Assembly: GCA_026260175.1 (NCBI GenBank)
Contig: JAKCWW010003251.1
Coordinates: forward strand, 2,011 to 31,709
Direction of reading: 5' to 3'
Length of the DNA stretch: 29,699 nucleotides
Source of the DNA: Reticulitermes lucifugus
Taxonomy: Eukaryota > Arthropoda > Insecta > Blattodea > Rhinotermitidae
Of the stretch, positions 1-10,315 are shown piece after piece (the stretch's first letter is position 1; every line of letters begins with the position of its first letter). The translations under genes were made by a program, and so were the position numbers. The notes under the pieces are model-generated. The model had not been told where the DNA came from. It ran no database searches and saw only the letters and a list, made by a program, of their open reading frames with translations.

Positions 1-115
1 AATCTGGGAGCCTCAACCTCCTGGAACCCTAAGGGTCTGTCCAGGCCTGTAATGGGATGCTTTACCTTTACCTTTACTACTGCTACTACTACTATTACTA
101 CTACTACTACTGATT
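1..115 (+). mobile_element. SINE 3' tail with ctttac repeats and a (CTA)n run
   Basis: The first 80 bases resemble the 3' end of the tRNA-derived SINE seen complete at 5696-5983: ggcctgtaatggg followed by tandem ctttac units, compared with ggcctgttgtaggg followed by tttactttac there. A (CTA)n microsatellite runs on to about 112. The 5' part lies outside the window. Confidence 0.5.
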
Positions 116-554
116 AAAATGCAACATTCTAAGAACACTACATTTTGGAGACTGGCTGTAACTCTGTCCTTAAATAAAAGAGAGTAAGAAGCATTTTGGG
201 GCTGTTGAACGAAGCTAGACTTTGTCAGTTGTCTGTGGCAGGTCTTCATATATGCATACTAGGTAGCTCTCTTACGGTTTTCCTGGTCATGGCAGCCATC
301 ACAGGATGTGCTGTTGGATGCAGGCTTTCTGTGCAATAAAGCTGATGTGCTCAGGAAAACAATAACGTAAGCACCGTGTGTGTGTGTTGCATAGTGCACA
401 TGTGCATGTGCATGCATCATTATGATTATAGCTTTACATGGCAGAAATATTGGCATAAAATTCTTGAAATAATCGTGTGTTGATACCGTCTCAGCAAACA
501 AAATAAAACAGGATTCTGTGCTTGTTACATGGCGTGTGGTATGTCGGTTACCAG
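116..554. other. Intronic sequence upstream of exon 1
   Basis: No coding segment was recognised here. There is a short alternating TG/CA run at about 377-415. The next identifiable feature is the exon 1 acceptor. Confidence 0.5.
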
Positions 555-756
555 GGACGGCTGCTGTCACGCTTGCTTACCCATATACATCTCCCTGGTC
601 TGTCAAGTCTGGACCAGATGCATCTTCTAGCTTTGGCAGACACCGTGTCAACATGTAACACTGACTTCGCTGAGCGCTTTGCTATTGATGCTGCAAAGAC
701 TGCTATTGCGAAAGAAAATTTATCTGGCATACCGGAAGGGGAAGATATTTCTTCAG
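555..756 (+). CDS. Rbcn-3A: Rbcn-3A exon 1 (of window)
   Basis: Encodes GRLLSRLLTHIHLPGLSS, then LDQMHLLALADTVSTCN and DFAERFAIDAAK, a strongly conserved stretch of DmX-like proteins just before the Rav1p C-terminal core. The donor is tcag|gtttgt at 756/757 and leaves one base of a split codon. That base joins the exon 2 start to make the Asp of DSLDDCGLR. The 5' boundary is less certain: ttaccag at 548-554 is the best acceptor, but its pyrimidine tract is weak. The frame stays open back to a stop at 504-506, so an acceptor at 511 is the alternative. Confidence 0.85.
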
Positions 757-1282
757 GTTTGTATATATATGGATCCTTCTTGTCTTTCATCCTAACCCTC
801 TGGTCCAACAAATAGGTAATTATACACTAGCCGACCTAAACTCTGTATATAAAATCTACAAACATAAACGACCAAAACATATATTACTGTAAACTAGCTC
901 CCCATCAGGCATAGTGTTTTTTTTAGTCTTTTTCACTAATATTTTTATTTTTCCCTGTTTATAACTTTTGGTTCATGTACTCATTTTAGTTAAATTGGTT
1001 ATCGGAACTGTTTTTGTAATTTTCTCCTTGTATACTGTAAATACTGTAAATTGTAATCTGCAATAAGTAATTAAAAAAAAATCCTTCTTATGATCACTGT
1101 TCATTGTACTTAGAAGTATCCATATTGAAAATCTTATTCCTCATACACAGTTTAATTGTTTTGGTATGCATTGGTAGTTTGTAGTAAATTATTTACTCTG
1201 GTTTGCTCCGCTTTGTGATCAAAAACTTAGTCACATACACATGATTTCATCTTAGGGCTTACTTATGTTTCATTTCTTTCAG
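757..1282 (+). other. Intron 1
   Basis: AT-rich with A and T runs, including a run of A at about 1072-1081. No recognisable repeat or gene was seen. It ends in the acceptor catttctttcag. Confidence 0.85.
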
Positions 1283-1557
1283 ATTCCCTTGATGACTGTG
1301 GACTGAGATTTCTGTTGGCCATGAAGCATTACAACTATTTATTACGATGCTTGCCAATTGTTCAGCGAGCTCAGTTCCAGCGACAGGGTGTTGGCACTAA
1401 CAACCTTGTATGGGCTTTCCACTCAGAGAGTGAAGAAGAGCTGCTTGCTCTCATTCCGTCATATGCTAAAGGCAGTCCCAGGTGGTCCACTCTGAAGGAA
1501 CTGGGTGTGGGCTGGTGGCTCCGCAACCACACGCTGCTCAAAACGTGCATAGAGAAG
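1283..1557 (+). CDS. Rbcn-3A: Rbcn-3A exon 2
   Basis: Acceptor tttctttcag|at, donor gagaag|gtacaa, ending in phase 0. The exon encodes DSLDDCGLRFLLAMKHYNY, then LVWAFHSESEEELLALIPSY and VGWWLRNHTLLKTCIEK. The family signatures are the DECGLR-like entry, the WAFHSE(S/A)EEEL block and the GWWLRN block of the Rav1p C-terminal domain, which in yeast contributes to RAVE function. No internal stop or frameshift is present. Confidence 0.96.
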
Positions 1558-3104
1558 GTACAATTTGCACTTAACGTCTTGTATAAGCGATACTTAGTAG
1601 AAATGTAAGTTGGGACAGTTACCAGAGACTATTTGGCTCAATCCAGCATATGTACTGTAAGTTCAAGACATTCATCCTTCTAGAAATGAAGTGATGTATG
1701 TCCTTCTTGTTGAATTCTGTAGTCTGGAGATAGCACCAATTGTGCATAGGCTGCTGCATTTCAGTATCTGACTGATCTTGTTGCTGCTTCAGTGCGTTTC
1801 TCGTAGAGTTTAAAGACATGAAAATGACACAATCCCTAGTGACTGAAGCTGAAAGTAGCCAGTGCCCGGCCAGCACATGCTAATATTTTTTGATCGGCTG
1901 TTATGTGTGTGCACTGCATGCTGGATTTCTTAGACTCTGCTTCATAAATGTGACTTTAAATTTTATTTTTTTTAAGTGCATTAATTAACAGTGCTGTCAC
2001 ATGTTGACATTGTGTAGTGTCAGTGATAGATGAATGTATGTGTATGGAGCATTGCTGGAATAATGCTGACAAGGGAAGGCCAGACTACTCAGAAGAAAAC
2101 TGTCCCAGTGCTACTTTTTTACTGCAATTTGCACATGTTACATTTTGTTCCTGACCACCCAGTGGATTGGTGGTTTCTACTGAGCCTCCGTTCTATATAG
2201 CCTTTGCAGAGATCAAAATGGGAATTACTGTGAACGTGTACTAAATCCTATTAAAATGTGCTGAATTGGAGCACTACACCCATTTAAAAAAATGGGCCAT
2301 TTAGTAAATTCTGCCTCATTTGATGTACAAAATTGTCTGGTGATCATTTCTGTCCAGAAATACATTAGGTGAGCCATGTGCCATCTGTGGGAGTGTTTTT
2401 TAAGTTCACTTCAAGCATGTTTGTATTTTTCTGATTTGATTGTGTATGACTTTGATACTTATTCTTCCATGTGTGTTCCTTTTGTGCAATAAGATGGTTT
2501 AGTTCGGCCAGAAACTACTGTTTCTGTAATGTGTGTATGATTTTTGTGTGGAAATTTTGGTTTGAAGTCAGTTTACTTTGCTGCATTTAGTTCAACAAGA
2601 TCTCCCATTTTTCTGTAACATTTGAATGTATTTTCATTGCTACCTATAATTGGCATGTTTTTATTATACTGTGATAGCCTCCAAGCAGAAGTTTCTTTTG
2701 GATAAGTGCAGTATGAAATTTCGTTTAGGATTAAAATATGTGTACTGAGATATATGTGTGTTTAAGATACGTTTACTAATCTGTGTAGAGAAAATAATGC
2801 CGTACATGAAAATCTAGTGAATAATATGAGCAGTTGACAAGAATAAAGTGTAACGTGTAGTGGACATTTATTCAACACTGATAAGAAGTTTACCTGTTTT
2901 GTATACGATTTTTCCTCTTCTTCTCCTTTTTCTTCCTTTCCACTTCAAGTTTATGTTTTCTAGTCCTTGCCTTAAAGTGAAGTGTGTTACTGGTTTAGTT
3001 GATTCTATCATATCAAGTTGTGGTCTTGAGAACTTTGTTTTTCCCTGGAGTCTTATCACCTGGTATGGATTGGTCAGTGTGTAAATAAAAGTTTTTCTGC
3101 ACAG
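1558..3104 (+). other. Intron 2
   Basis: A 1.5-kb AT-rich intron. I see no open frame with family resemblance and no terminal inverted repeats. A pyrimidine-rich tract lies at about 2906-2945. The acceptor is gtttttctgcacag. Confidence 0.85.
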
Positions 3105-3368
3105 GTTGCAAAAGCGTCATATATGCTGAAGCAGGATCCTTTGGATGCTGCTATTTTTTACCTTGCCATGAAGAAGAAGAGTCTTGTATGGGGACTGTTC
3201 CGTTCAAAACGGGATGACCGCATGACACACTTCTTCTCCAACAACTTCACAGAAGTTCGGTGGCGAAAGGCAGCTCTTAAAAATGCATTTGCATTGCTTG
3301 GGAAGCAGCGATTTGAGCATGCTGCTGCATTTTTTCTTCTGGCAGGAGCTCTGCGAGATGCAATAGAG
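3105..3368 (+). CDS. Rbcn-3A: Rbcn-3A exon 3
   Basis: Acceptor tctgcacag|gttgca, donor atagag|gtactt, phase 0 on both sides. Encodes VAKASYMLKQDPLDAAIFYL, AMKKKSLVWGLFRSKRDD, FFSNNFTEVRWRKAALKNAF and LLGKQRFEHAAAFFLLAG. This is the most conserved core of the RAVE1/DmX family. It is predicted to be all-helical, with repeated AAFFLLAG/DAAIFYL helices as in coatomer-like alpha-solenoid proteins. The reading frame is intact. Confidence 0.97.
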
Positions 3369-3659
3369 GTACTTTTTGTTTTACATGCATTTCTTTTAGT
3401 TCACTTCTTTGCATCGTCACTTTTATCATAAAATGACTTGACATGGTTCTGCCATGTAACTGTTATCGTACTTTAAACTGAGATGTCTGTACTTCATACC
3501 TCAGTCACTAATCGAAACAAAATAAATGCTATCATTAAGTATTTTATAATTGAAAAGATGGTGCTGTAATGAGATGACTTTGCTATTTAATTGTTACCAG
3601 ATCCTTAAGTGAGACATTTTGTAGTTATAACCAAACACAATGATGAAGTTTGGGCAGTA
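3369..3659 (+). other. Start of intron 3
   Basis: Plain AT-rich intron sequence before the transposon insertion. Nothing was recognised. Confidence 0.7.
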
Positions 3660-4852
3660 CAGTAAAACCTCTATCCATTGTTTCTCCTGAGACTGCGGAA
3701 AGAGAAGAATAAATGTGTGAAAATGATGGTTGTAAGAAAGCATTAAAATGTGTCACACAAGAAAACGAAAAAAAAAATGAAAATTTTACGTTTTCCACTT
3801 AGGCCTACAAAATAATAAGTAAGTAAAAAGTTGCATTAATACCTGTGTGCAAATTGCTTTTTTCCCAAAGAAATCTGTAATTGACAACTGTTTAGTTGAA
3901 GTCTTAACATTTCAGATGAAATAGCGCCAATTCCAAGTTCAAAATATTCTGTTCATTATGCTGACTAATGCTGTATGCATAAAAGAATGACTTAATGGTT
4001 TCATAAGTATTGTCCACTTTGGTAAAACTTGGCACTGATTCAAGGTAACGTTTGTCTCCCTTTTAATCTTCCCCATTGCTCCCGTGCCCACACAATCGTC
4101 ACACAATTGTTGGATGGTGCTAATCTGAGACATTTAGCTATGTTGATCCGTTCGTTTTACAGTCAGATTTTTCTCCAATTTTTCAGTGATCTTCAGTCAT
4201 TTGTGTCAATCCTGACTTGCTTTGTAGGGTGTGACCTGGCAAATACAGTGTGTAGGCCTTACGTACAAGAAATAATAGAAAAACAGGCATAACAGCACAA
4301 CAACAGAAATAATGACACCAAATCATAGAAACATTAGTTGCTAAAATCAATGAGCTGTAAAGATGATGATGCAAGACAATGCTACTAGCAACTACAGAAA
4401 ACAGATCTCAGTTTCACCAACTTACAACTTATGCCTCCATGCCGTCCTTGCTGTTCAGCTACCATTCCACACGTGGCTGACATGTAGCAATATTTCACAA
4501 ATACAACTGTAATGGTAACTGTAGGTATAGGCAGGTTAGCGTCACGGTACATTCCAAAAACATCTCATTACTTTCGTTCCACATTTTCTTGATGTGTGGT
4601 AGTGTGACTGTATGTTCTGAAAGCAGCACATTACGTCCACTGTTCTTTCTTTTCGAAAACTATCCTTCCGGGAATATTGTGGTTCAGGAGTAGGAATACT
4701 GAGCGATGGATATAGGAAAATGACAGTGTGAGGAATGATATGTCTGACACAATAATGCGTTGTTTATATGGGTGACTTTTCAGAACTGGAAGAAGTGAAT
4801 GATAATTGTGGGAAAATGACATATGTGGGAATGGAGGATAGAGGTTTCACTG
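3660..4852. mobile_element. Pogo/Tigger-type DNA transposon derivative in intron 3
   Basis: The left terminus cagtaaaacctctatcc at 3660 and the right terminus ggatagaggtttcactg ending at 4852 are inverted copies with one mismatch over 17 bases. Both are flanked by TA (3658-3659 and 4853-4854), as for Tc1/mariner/pogo targets. Purine-rich and 'gaaaatgac'-type motifs recur inside near both ends. No intact transposase frame is seen in the 1.2 kb, so it is non-autonomous. A related left end occurs at 11222. Confidence 0.7.
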
Positions 4853-5695
4853 TATTTTTTATTTATGTTGAATTCACTAGCAAAAATTTATCATGCAGAA
4901 AAACCGTGTTGATTTTGGATACCCCATTCATATGCTGATGCACTATATGTGATAAATGTTGAGCTGATGTGACATATAATGCGTGTGTGATCGTCACCAT
5001 GCCTTTAACACTTCAAATCCATATGATTTTTTGACACACATCCCGATACTAGGAGTATTAACATTATTGTCACTGATTACAGTTAAGAACTTTTTGATTC
5101 CACAGCATTTGGTCTACTTATCACATTCACCTGATGCAATATTTATTCATTCAAGAGTGAATCACTAAAACCAGTGATTACTTACAGAATTATAAGGTTA
5201 TGCCAGTTGTTTAGTGATTGTAATCTTGATGAATAAGTGCCATTCCAGATGAGGGTAGTAGTTAGACCAAACATTGTGAAGTCATGTTTGTAGTGTTATT
5301 TACTGACAGTAGGTGTGATACACTTAGTAATTAAACACACATAAGCAAATCGTATTTGTTTAAGGACAGGTTGGTAATCATATGTTGTGATTTGTATAGC
5401 CACAGATTGTAAAGGGATTGAAGATTGTTCTGTTCTGTGCTATAGCCTCAATCAGCATGTACCGAAATATTGAAAGTCACAAATTTTGGATACCGGTTTC
5501 TATCTGTCAGTTTTCCAGTGGTCCACCGGTTACTGCTTTTCAGTCGCTATAGTTGCCGGTTTATTGCGTCAGATGTTGAATTCCTCTGCTTCATAACCCT
5601 CTCCACTTCCTTTTCCCACTTTATTTCAGGTGATGCTTGTCGTTGTCTTCCTCCCAGTGACCAGGTCATTACTTACTTAGGCCATGTGTTATTCT
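4853..5695 (+). other. Intron 3 between two mobile elements
   Basis: No gene or repeat was recognised. It ends with the first copy (5684-5695) of the SINE target-site duplication. Confidence 0.6.
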
Positions 5696-5983
5696 GTGGG
5701 CCGGGATAGCATAGTCGGTATAGCGACTTGCTACGAGCTGAACGGTCTGGGGATCGAATCCCGGTGGGGCGAGATTTTCAGCATGCGTCCAGACTGGCCC
5801 TGGGGCCTACCAAGCCTCCTGTACAATGGGTACCGGGTCATTCCCGGGGGATAAAGCGGCTGGGGCATGGCATTAACCACCCACCCCCATCTAGCGCCAA
5901 GGTTAAAGAAAGAGTAAAGCTATACCTCTACTCCCCCTCTGGGCCTTCATGGCCTGTTGTAGGGTGAACTTTACTTTACTTTT
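5696..5983 (+). mobile_element. tRNA-derived SINE, full length, with 12-bp target duplications
   Basis: The head is tRNA-like: an A-box-like tagcatagtcggta and a B-box-like ggggatcgaatcccgg at about 5750-5765. The body contains ccagactggccctggggcc and ctatacctctactccccctc, and the tail is tttactttactttt. The perfect 12-bp direct repeat atgtgttattct flanks it at 5684-5695 and 5984-5995. It lies 144 bases upstream of the exon 4 acceptor. Other, degraded copies are at 1-115, 15090-15172, 17180-17430 (minus) and 24955-25215 (minus). Confidence 0.88.
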
Positions 5984-6139
5984 ATGTGTTATTCTCCAGG
6001 CATACTATGTGTCCGTACCATTTCAGCATATTGTTTTCCATTCTTTCCAAAATTGTTTGTGTTACCCGCATTTTTCTCTGATTACTTCATTTTTTACTTT
6101 CAGTAGGGATACCAAATTATATTTGTTTATACTTGATAG

Positions 6140-6247
6140 GTGTGCCTAAACAAGCTCGAAGACTTCCAGCTAGCAATGGTTCTTGCACGTCTTTATGAAG
6201 GAGAGCTGGACTCTACTCCACCAAACCTGCGGCGACTTTTGTATGAA
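6140..6247 (+). CDS. Rbcn-3A: Rbcn-3A exon 4
   Basis: A 108-base exon with acceptor acttgatag|gtgtgc and donor tatgaa|gtgagt, phase 0 on both sides. It encodes VCLNKLEDFQLAMVLARLYE, which completes the DAIEVC...KLED block begun in exon 3, then GELDSTPPNLRRLLYE. Family members carry the same IEVCL.K.ED.QLAMV.ARLYE motif. The acceptor tract is rather poor in pyrimidines (ttgttta tacttgatag), and a SINE sits just upstream. Confidence 0.96.
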
Positions 6248-6882
6248 GTGAGTGTGAGCATAATTAGAGATTAGAGGTGATAGCAGATTGTTGTATTAGG
6301 CCTTGATGTTTTTTAAAACACAAATTTGGAGTTATTGAAACAGTTCCAGATTTACTCCCCAGCAGTCAGTGGGTGAAGAAACAAAGGCTGGTGGTTGTGG
6401 GTACAGTTTTAGTCTCAATTTAAGCACTATAAACCCTTGTGCACTGTGAGGGATACATTCCTTGAAAGCAGTACATTCTGTGAATCCATGTTGGGCGAAT
6501 TTAACATTATATAGGACTAATGGGGATACAGAAATGCAGCCATAAAAAATCAATGAATGATTAAACCAGAAATATATGTTGGTGATATTTATTCATGAAA
6601 CTGCAGTTTGGTGAGATGAAGAGGTTGGTTAAAGACATTGAATGAAGAAATTGTGTGGTGACAGCTGAGCTAAATATTTACGCAGTTATGTAGGTTATAC
6701 ATGAAAATGAGTTTGTTCAGTGTTTGGTGGCTTGGATTTCATGCAAGAGTGCAGGAGATGCTATAGTGCATGTTACTGATGTGCCAACATCTAGGGCTGT
6801 GTTGTCACTGCTGTGCGTTTTTCAGAAAGTTACTGGAACATATAATGACTAAACATTATTAACACTAATTTGATCTGTTCAG
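6248..6882 (+). other. Intron 4, with a possible Tigger-like remnant
   Basis: At about 6425-6550 the reverse strand reads gtatccccattagtcctata and on into ttcgccc and ggaatgtatccctcac. That resembles the ends of old Tigger elements, but no terminal repeat pair could be fixed. The rest holds nothing recognisable. The acceptor is gatctgttcag. Confidence 0.4.
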
Positions 6883-7075
6883 GAAGTCTTGGGCTGTGAT
6901 AGTGAAGGCGGGAATCAGTGTTTGGCGCAGGCGCATCCTGACCCTTTCTTGCGATCCATGGCTCTGTGGATTCTGAAGGATTACACAGGAAGTCTGAATA
7001 CTCTGTTACAAACTAACACTGGTTCCATGCATCCACAATACTCAGACAGCGATGATAAGTTCGAGGGTTCATCAG
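6883..7075 (+). CDS. Rbcn-3A: Rbcn-3A exon 5
   Basis: Acceptor atctgttcag|gaagtc, donor tcatcag|gtaagc, ending in phase 1. Encodes EVLGCDSEGGNQCLAQAHPD, PFLRSMALWILKDYTGSLNT and LLQTNTG, then an acidic serine-rich stretch (HPQYSDSDDKFEGSS). The (K/A)HPDPFLRS.A.W..KDYT..L.TLL block is diagnostic of DmX-like proteins. Confidence 0.96.
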
Positions 7076-7594
7076 GTAAGCCACAAGTATTTACAGTTTT
7101 TTATCATTTTGTGTTTCATTTCAGTACATTATTGGATGTTTGCTCTGGATATTTGTTTACTCTTCAGCATATTATTAAATAGGATGGTACCAGATTTTTT
7201 TTTAATATATATATATTAAAACTCTTTATATCTGTGTAGAATAAACAAAAATTTATAATTCCGAATTTAAAATACATTTTCTCTTCATCAGGTTAGTTAT
7301 CAGCAGATATCGATTGAGATCACAGAGCATTCATTAGTGAGAGAATTCTATTTTTCAGTCTGTTTGTAGTGTGTTATCCCATTATTGAACATCTTTGTGA
7401 AAACATAAACTTACAAAATATCAATAAGGTTTTGCTTAATAATTATTGCGGCTTTCCTAAACAGTAAAATTAAATGACGTAAAATTTTTTTATGACTCAT
7501 CTCTTTGTATCGAGGTTAAAAAACATGTAGGTATTAACATTTAAAAAGATTCTGGGAAACTTAACCAGAAATACTGATTTTGTTTGTTGGTCAG
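7076..7594 (+). other. Intron 5
   Basis: AT-rich. A self-complementary tttttaatatatatatattaaaa tract lies at about 7197-7221. No gene or transposon terminus was seen. The acceptor is tttgttggtcag. Confidence 0.85.
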
Positions 7595-7758
7595 CTAACC
7601 CCAATGTGTTCAACTTCTACGTGTACCTGCGCACACATCCCCTCCTGATTCGTCAGTACATTGCTTCTACTGCTCAAGATAAGAAGAAGGCTCATGCTGT
7701 TGTACTGTCTGGCTTTAGTTACGGATCTGATGCCAAACCCAGCAACCCAGACAAACAG
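7595..7758 (+). CDS. Rbcn-3A: Rbcn-3A exon 6
   Basis: Acceptor gttggtcag|ctaacc, donor aaacag|gtaagt. Encodes ANPNVFNFYVYLRTHPLLIR, QYIASTAQDKKKAHAVVLSG and FSYGSDAKPSNPDKQ. The F.FY.YLRTHPLLIR motif is conserved from insects to vertebrates in this family. The second half is a variable linker. Confidence 0.96.
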
Positions 7759-7974
7759 GTAAGTTTCCAGGTTTCCAAAGCCATTGGCCGTGCAAGGTTG
7801 ACAACACCGGTTCCCATCTGATCACTGTTTTTAAGCAACTTTGAGCATGGTTAGCACTTGGGTGTGTGACTGGATGGGAACACCATGTGCTGTTGACGTT
7901 CGCCAGGACAGTGACTTTCTGCTGGCTTATAAGCAGTTTGGCCAGGTGACTCTGCTGAATGCTTAAGCAAACAG

Positions 7975-8475
7975 GGTTGCACAAAAAATCAGAAAATAGT
8001 CGAGGTACAAGGGTCGGTGCAGTGCCTGCCCTAATGGCCACAAATCACACCTCCAGAAATCATGAAGGAAAAATTTGTGGAACTCAGTAGATGTAAAAAT
8101 ATAATTCTGAAAAATGTGATATATGATGATAAGTGTGTCCCTGTCACCACAGCACGGCACATCCTCAGGTTGCAGATGGAGGAACGGCCTCCGGATATGG
8201 AGGGTAGCTGCGAATACATTGAATAAGCAGTCTCGGACAGCCGACAAGGGGTGGTCCTCCAGCTTGGGGGTTGGGTGAGGTGTTAACAACTCCTCACCAT
8301 AAAAAATTACCATGTTATGAAACAGATCACAAACTCAGGATAGGGACAGGTGGCGGGCTCTTGTGAATGCATTAATAAACCTTCGGGTTCCATAAAACGC
8401 GGGGAATTTCTTGACTAGGTGACGACCTGTTAGCTTCTCAAGGACTCTGCTCCATTGAGTTAGTTAGTTAGTTTG
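7975..8475 (+). mobile_element. Degenerate LINE 3' remnant in intron 6
   Basis: The plus strand at about 8347-8425 reads DRWRALVNALINLRVP, a stop, then NAGNFLTR. That is the C-terminal end of a very common insect non-LTR element family. Before it lies gtggtcctccagcttggggg, a non-coding segment often found with these copies (from memory). Several stops are present, so it is dead. The end carries (GTTA)n at about 8456-8474, a plausible simple-repeat tail, only 37 bases before the exon 7 acceptor. A likely relative lies at 24268-24450. Confidence 0.6.
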
Positions 8476-8511
8476 TAACTACTGGATGCTTCATGAAGAC
8501 CATGGTTGCAG

Positions 8512-8665
8512 TTGCTGTTGGAGGATTCCATCACCCCGTTGGAACGTCAGCTGTACTTCACAACAGCTCATGCCCACTTCAAAGCCGGATGTCCCGCCCT
8601 TGCACTGGAAGTGCTCTCAAAGCTGCCCAGCAAAGTAATAGATGCAAATGGAGATGATTCGCCAA
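8512..8665 (+). CDS. Rbcn-3A: Rbcn-3A exon 7
   Basis: Acceptor tggttgcag|ttgctg, donor cgccaa|gtacgt, ending in phase 1. Encodes LLLEDSITPLERQLYFTTAH, then AHFKAGCPALALEVLSKLPS and KVIDANGDDSP. The ER.L.FTTA.AHFK.GCP.LALEVLSK.P block marks the end of the Rav1p C-terminal core. The acceptor lies close to a LINE remnant and its pyrimidine tract is poor, yet the phase and homology fit exactly. Confidence 0.94.
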
Positions 8666-9095
8666 GTACGTTCAGTATGAAAGTCTTCGTGATCGGAGTA
8701 GAGGGTTTAGATTTGTAACTCTCATACAGACTAACCTGTTGATGGATGTGTAAGAATTGCCAGGCTCTTTGTAAAGTTGACAAAGATATATGTATGTAAA
8801 GATAACGTCATAGATATCTGTGCCAAAGATAAACAGAAATCATTTAACATCAAATATTCTGAATAGTTGTATCACACCTTAACGTACCATACTTATCCAA
8901 ATATAAGACGAGAATTTTTTCTTAATTCATCTTTTGAACAATAGTAGTTGCACACAAAGTGCACATTCTGTATAAGTATTTTCCTGAAAATTGAAATTGT
9001 GAAGGGAGGGGGGGTCATTTATGTGCATGGTTGTCCTATATTTTTTAATGTATTGTGTACAATAGGAAATCAGCTTTTAAATTTAACATTTCTAA
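8666..9095 (+). other. Intron 7, first part
   Basis: No gene was seen. There is a short poly-G run at about 9005-9012. Confidence 0.7.
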
Positions 9096-9313
9096 CCCTT
9101 TGGCACCAGAATTAAATTCCATGTGCAATCTGTAGTGTGCCAGGATTTAATTTCTTGCACAGAACCATAATTACCAAGGTTAGTGATGGTAGGGGAAAGA
9201 AAACTCAACAGGGCTACATAAGAATGGCCATAATTGGCAGACATATGCTGTCGTAAGGAAATTTGAACCTCACCCCTTGTGTTGCAGCATACGTGTCGTT
9301 CAGCACCAAAGGG
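9096..9313. mobile_element. piggyBac-like MITE in intron 7
   Basis: Termini CCCTTTGGCACCAGAA (from 9096) and ...TTCAGCACCAAAGGG (to 9313) are inverted with a few differences. The flanks CTAA (9092-9095) and TTAG (9314-9317) each differ by one base from TTAA, the piggyBac target. The 218-bp body has no coding potential. The superfamily call rests only on the CCCTTTG end and the TTAA-like flanks. Confidence 0.55.
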
Positions 9314-9486
9314 TTAGTGGGCGCTAATTTGAGAATTTTGGTGTCAGTATCCTCAAAATGTTTTGTTGAATTTGTAAAATTATAATTTCAAAACCAAATA
9401 GAATGATCTTGGGTTTTAAAAATAGCCTTATGATTTGGGAATGATATGTGCTAATATGGGCTGATATGTGCTTGTTGGTGCTGCAG

Positions 9487-9585
9487 GTTTGTTGAACAGT
9501 CCTAGTAAGGCCAGAGTTCAGGACTTACAGATCGACACTGGAATTCTGAGTTGGGGTGATCCTACAGATTCGCAAAGGAATATGG
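9487..9585 (+). CDS. Rbcn-3A: Rbcn-3A exon 8
   Basis: A 99-base exon with acceptor ggtgctgcag|gtttgt and donor aatatgg|gtaagt. It enters and leaves in phase 1, so it could be skipped without a frameshift. Joined to exon 7 it encodes SLLNSPSKARVQDLQIDTGI, then LSWGDPTDSQRNM. This is a low-conservation linker in the family. The call rests on both consensus splice sites, correct phases and an open frame. Confidence 0.85.
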
Positions 9586-9617
9586 GTAAGTTGTGCTTTT
9601 GTATACTACTGACCGTA
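9586..9617 (+). other. Start of the 17.7-kb intron 8
   Basis: The donor gtaagt at 9586 pairs with the acceptor gttctcttcag ending at 27323. Everything between, including both receptor genes, is intronic with respect to Rbcn-3A. Confidence 0.85.
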
Positions 9618-10089
9618 CAGTAAAACCTCATTAATCTGAATTTTATGTGGGGAAGAGTGATTTGGATTAAGCACTACTATGTATTAATAAAGCAATAATC
9701 AAAAAATGATAACAGTAATTATATATGAAAATAAAACTACTTAAGTCATTTTTAGTCACTTCGCTTGATTTCTGGGTGTGATGCAGAAAGTATTCTGCTC
9801 ATTTATTGTTAAGTCACCAACTGAATGCACTGTTTATTTTAAAAACTGTATGGTTCCTTAAAATATTTTAGTAAACACCCTAATTGTGAAAAATGCACGG
9901 TGATTATAGAATAAAGTATTCTGCTCATATTACTTAGGTACCGTTTGTCACATTTAACACACTTTCAGAGCATGAGATAGTATTTTAGACTGATAGTGTG
10001 AGAGAGCTTGACTATATGGATGTCAAAAGGAACTGTAAAGGACAATGGAGAAATAAGAGCAGTCAGTCGCAACCATGTTTGTAATAATT

Positions 10090-10315
10090 TACTGTATGTT
10101 ATATTGCATCATGTTTCAGCTTTTTTTTAAAAAAAAACCATCATCAGGCAATGTAAAATACTTAAAGGAAGATTATCACATACAACACAATAACATCTTT
10201 AACTGCATGAAGAAGAAGCATTTTGTTATCTTGTATGTGATACTCTCTTAAGTATTTCATATTGCCTGATGATGGCTTTTAAAAATGCCAGAACATGTTG
10301 CAATATAATACTGTA
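10090..10315. repeat. Foldback (hairpin) MITE inside the pogo-like element
   Basis: The left arm starts tactgtatgttatattgcat and the right arm ends ttgcaatataatactgta. The arms pair over most of about 100 bases around a loop near 10199-10220, including ccatcatcaggc (10138-10149) opposite gcctgatgatggc (10264-10276). No coding potential. Confidence 0.7.

Noticed and set aside
5696..5775. tRNA gene from the A/B boxes (also at 17340, 18890, 19490 and 23080)
   Set aside because: No cloverleaf or anticodon arm can be drawn. The SINE body and target duplications explain the boxes.
7715..8313. Minus-strand frames of 108 and 116 aa in intron 6
   Set aside because: They overlap exon 6 antisense and a degenerate LINE remnant, with no family resemblance.
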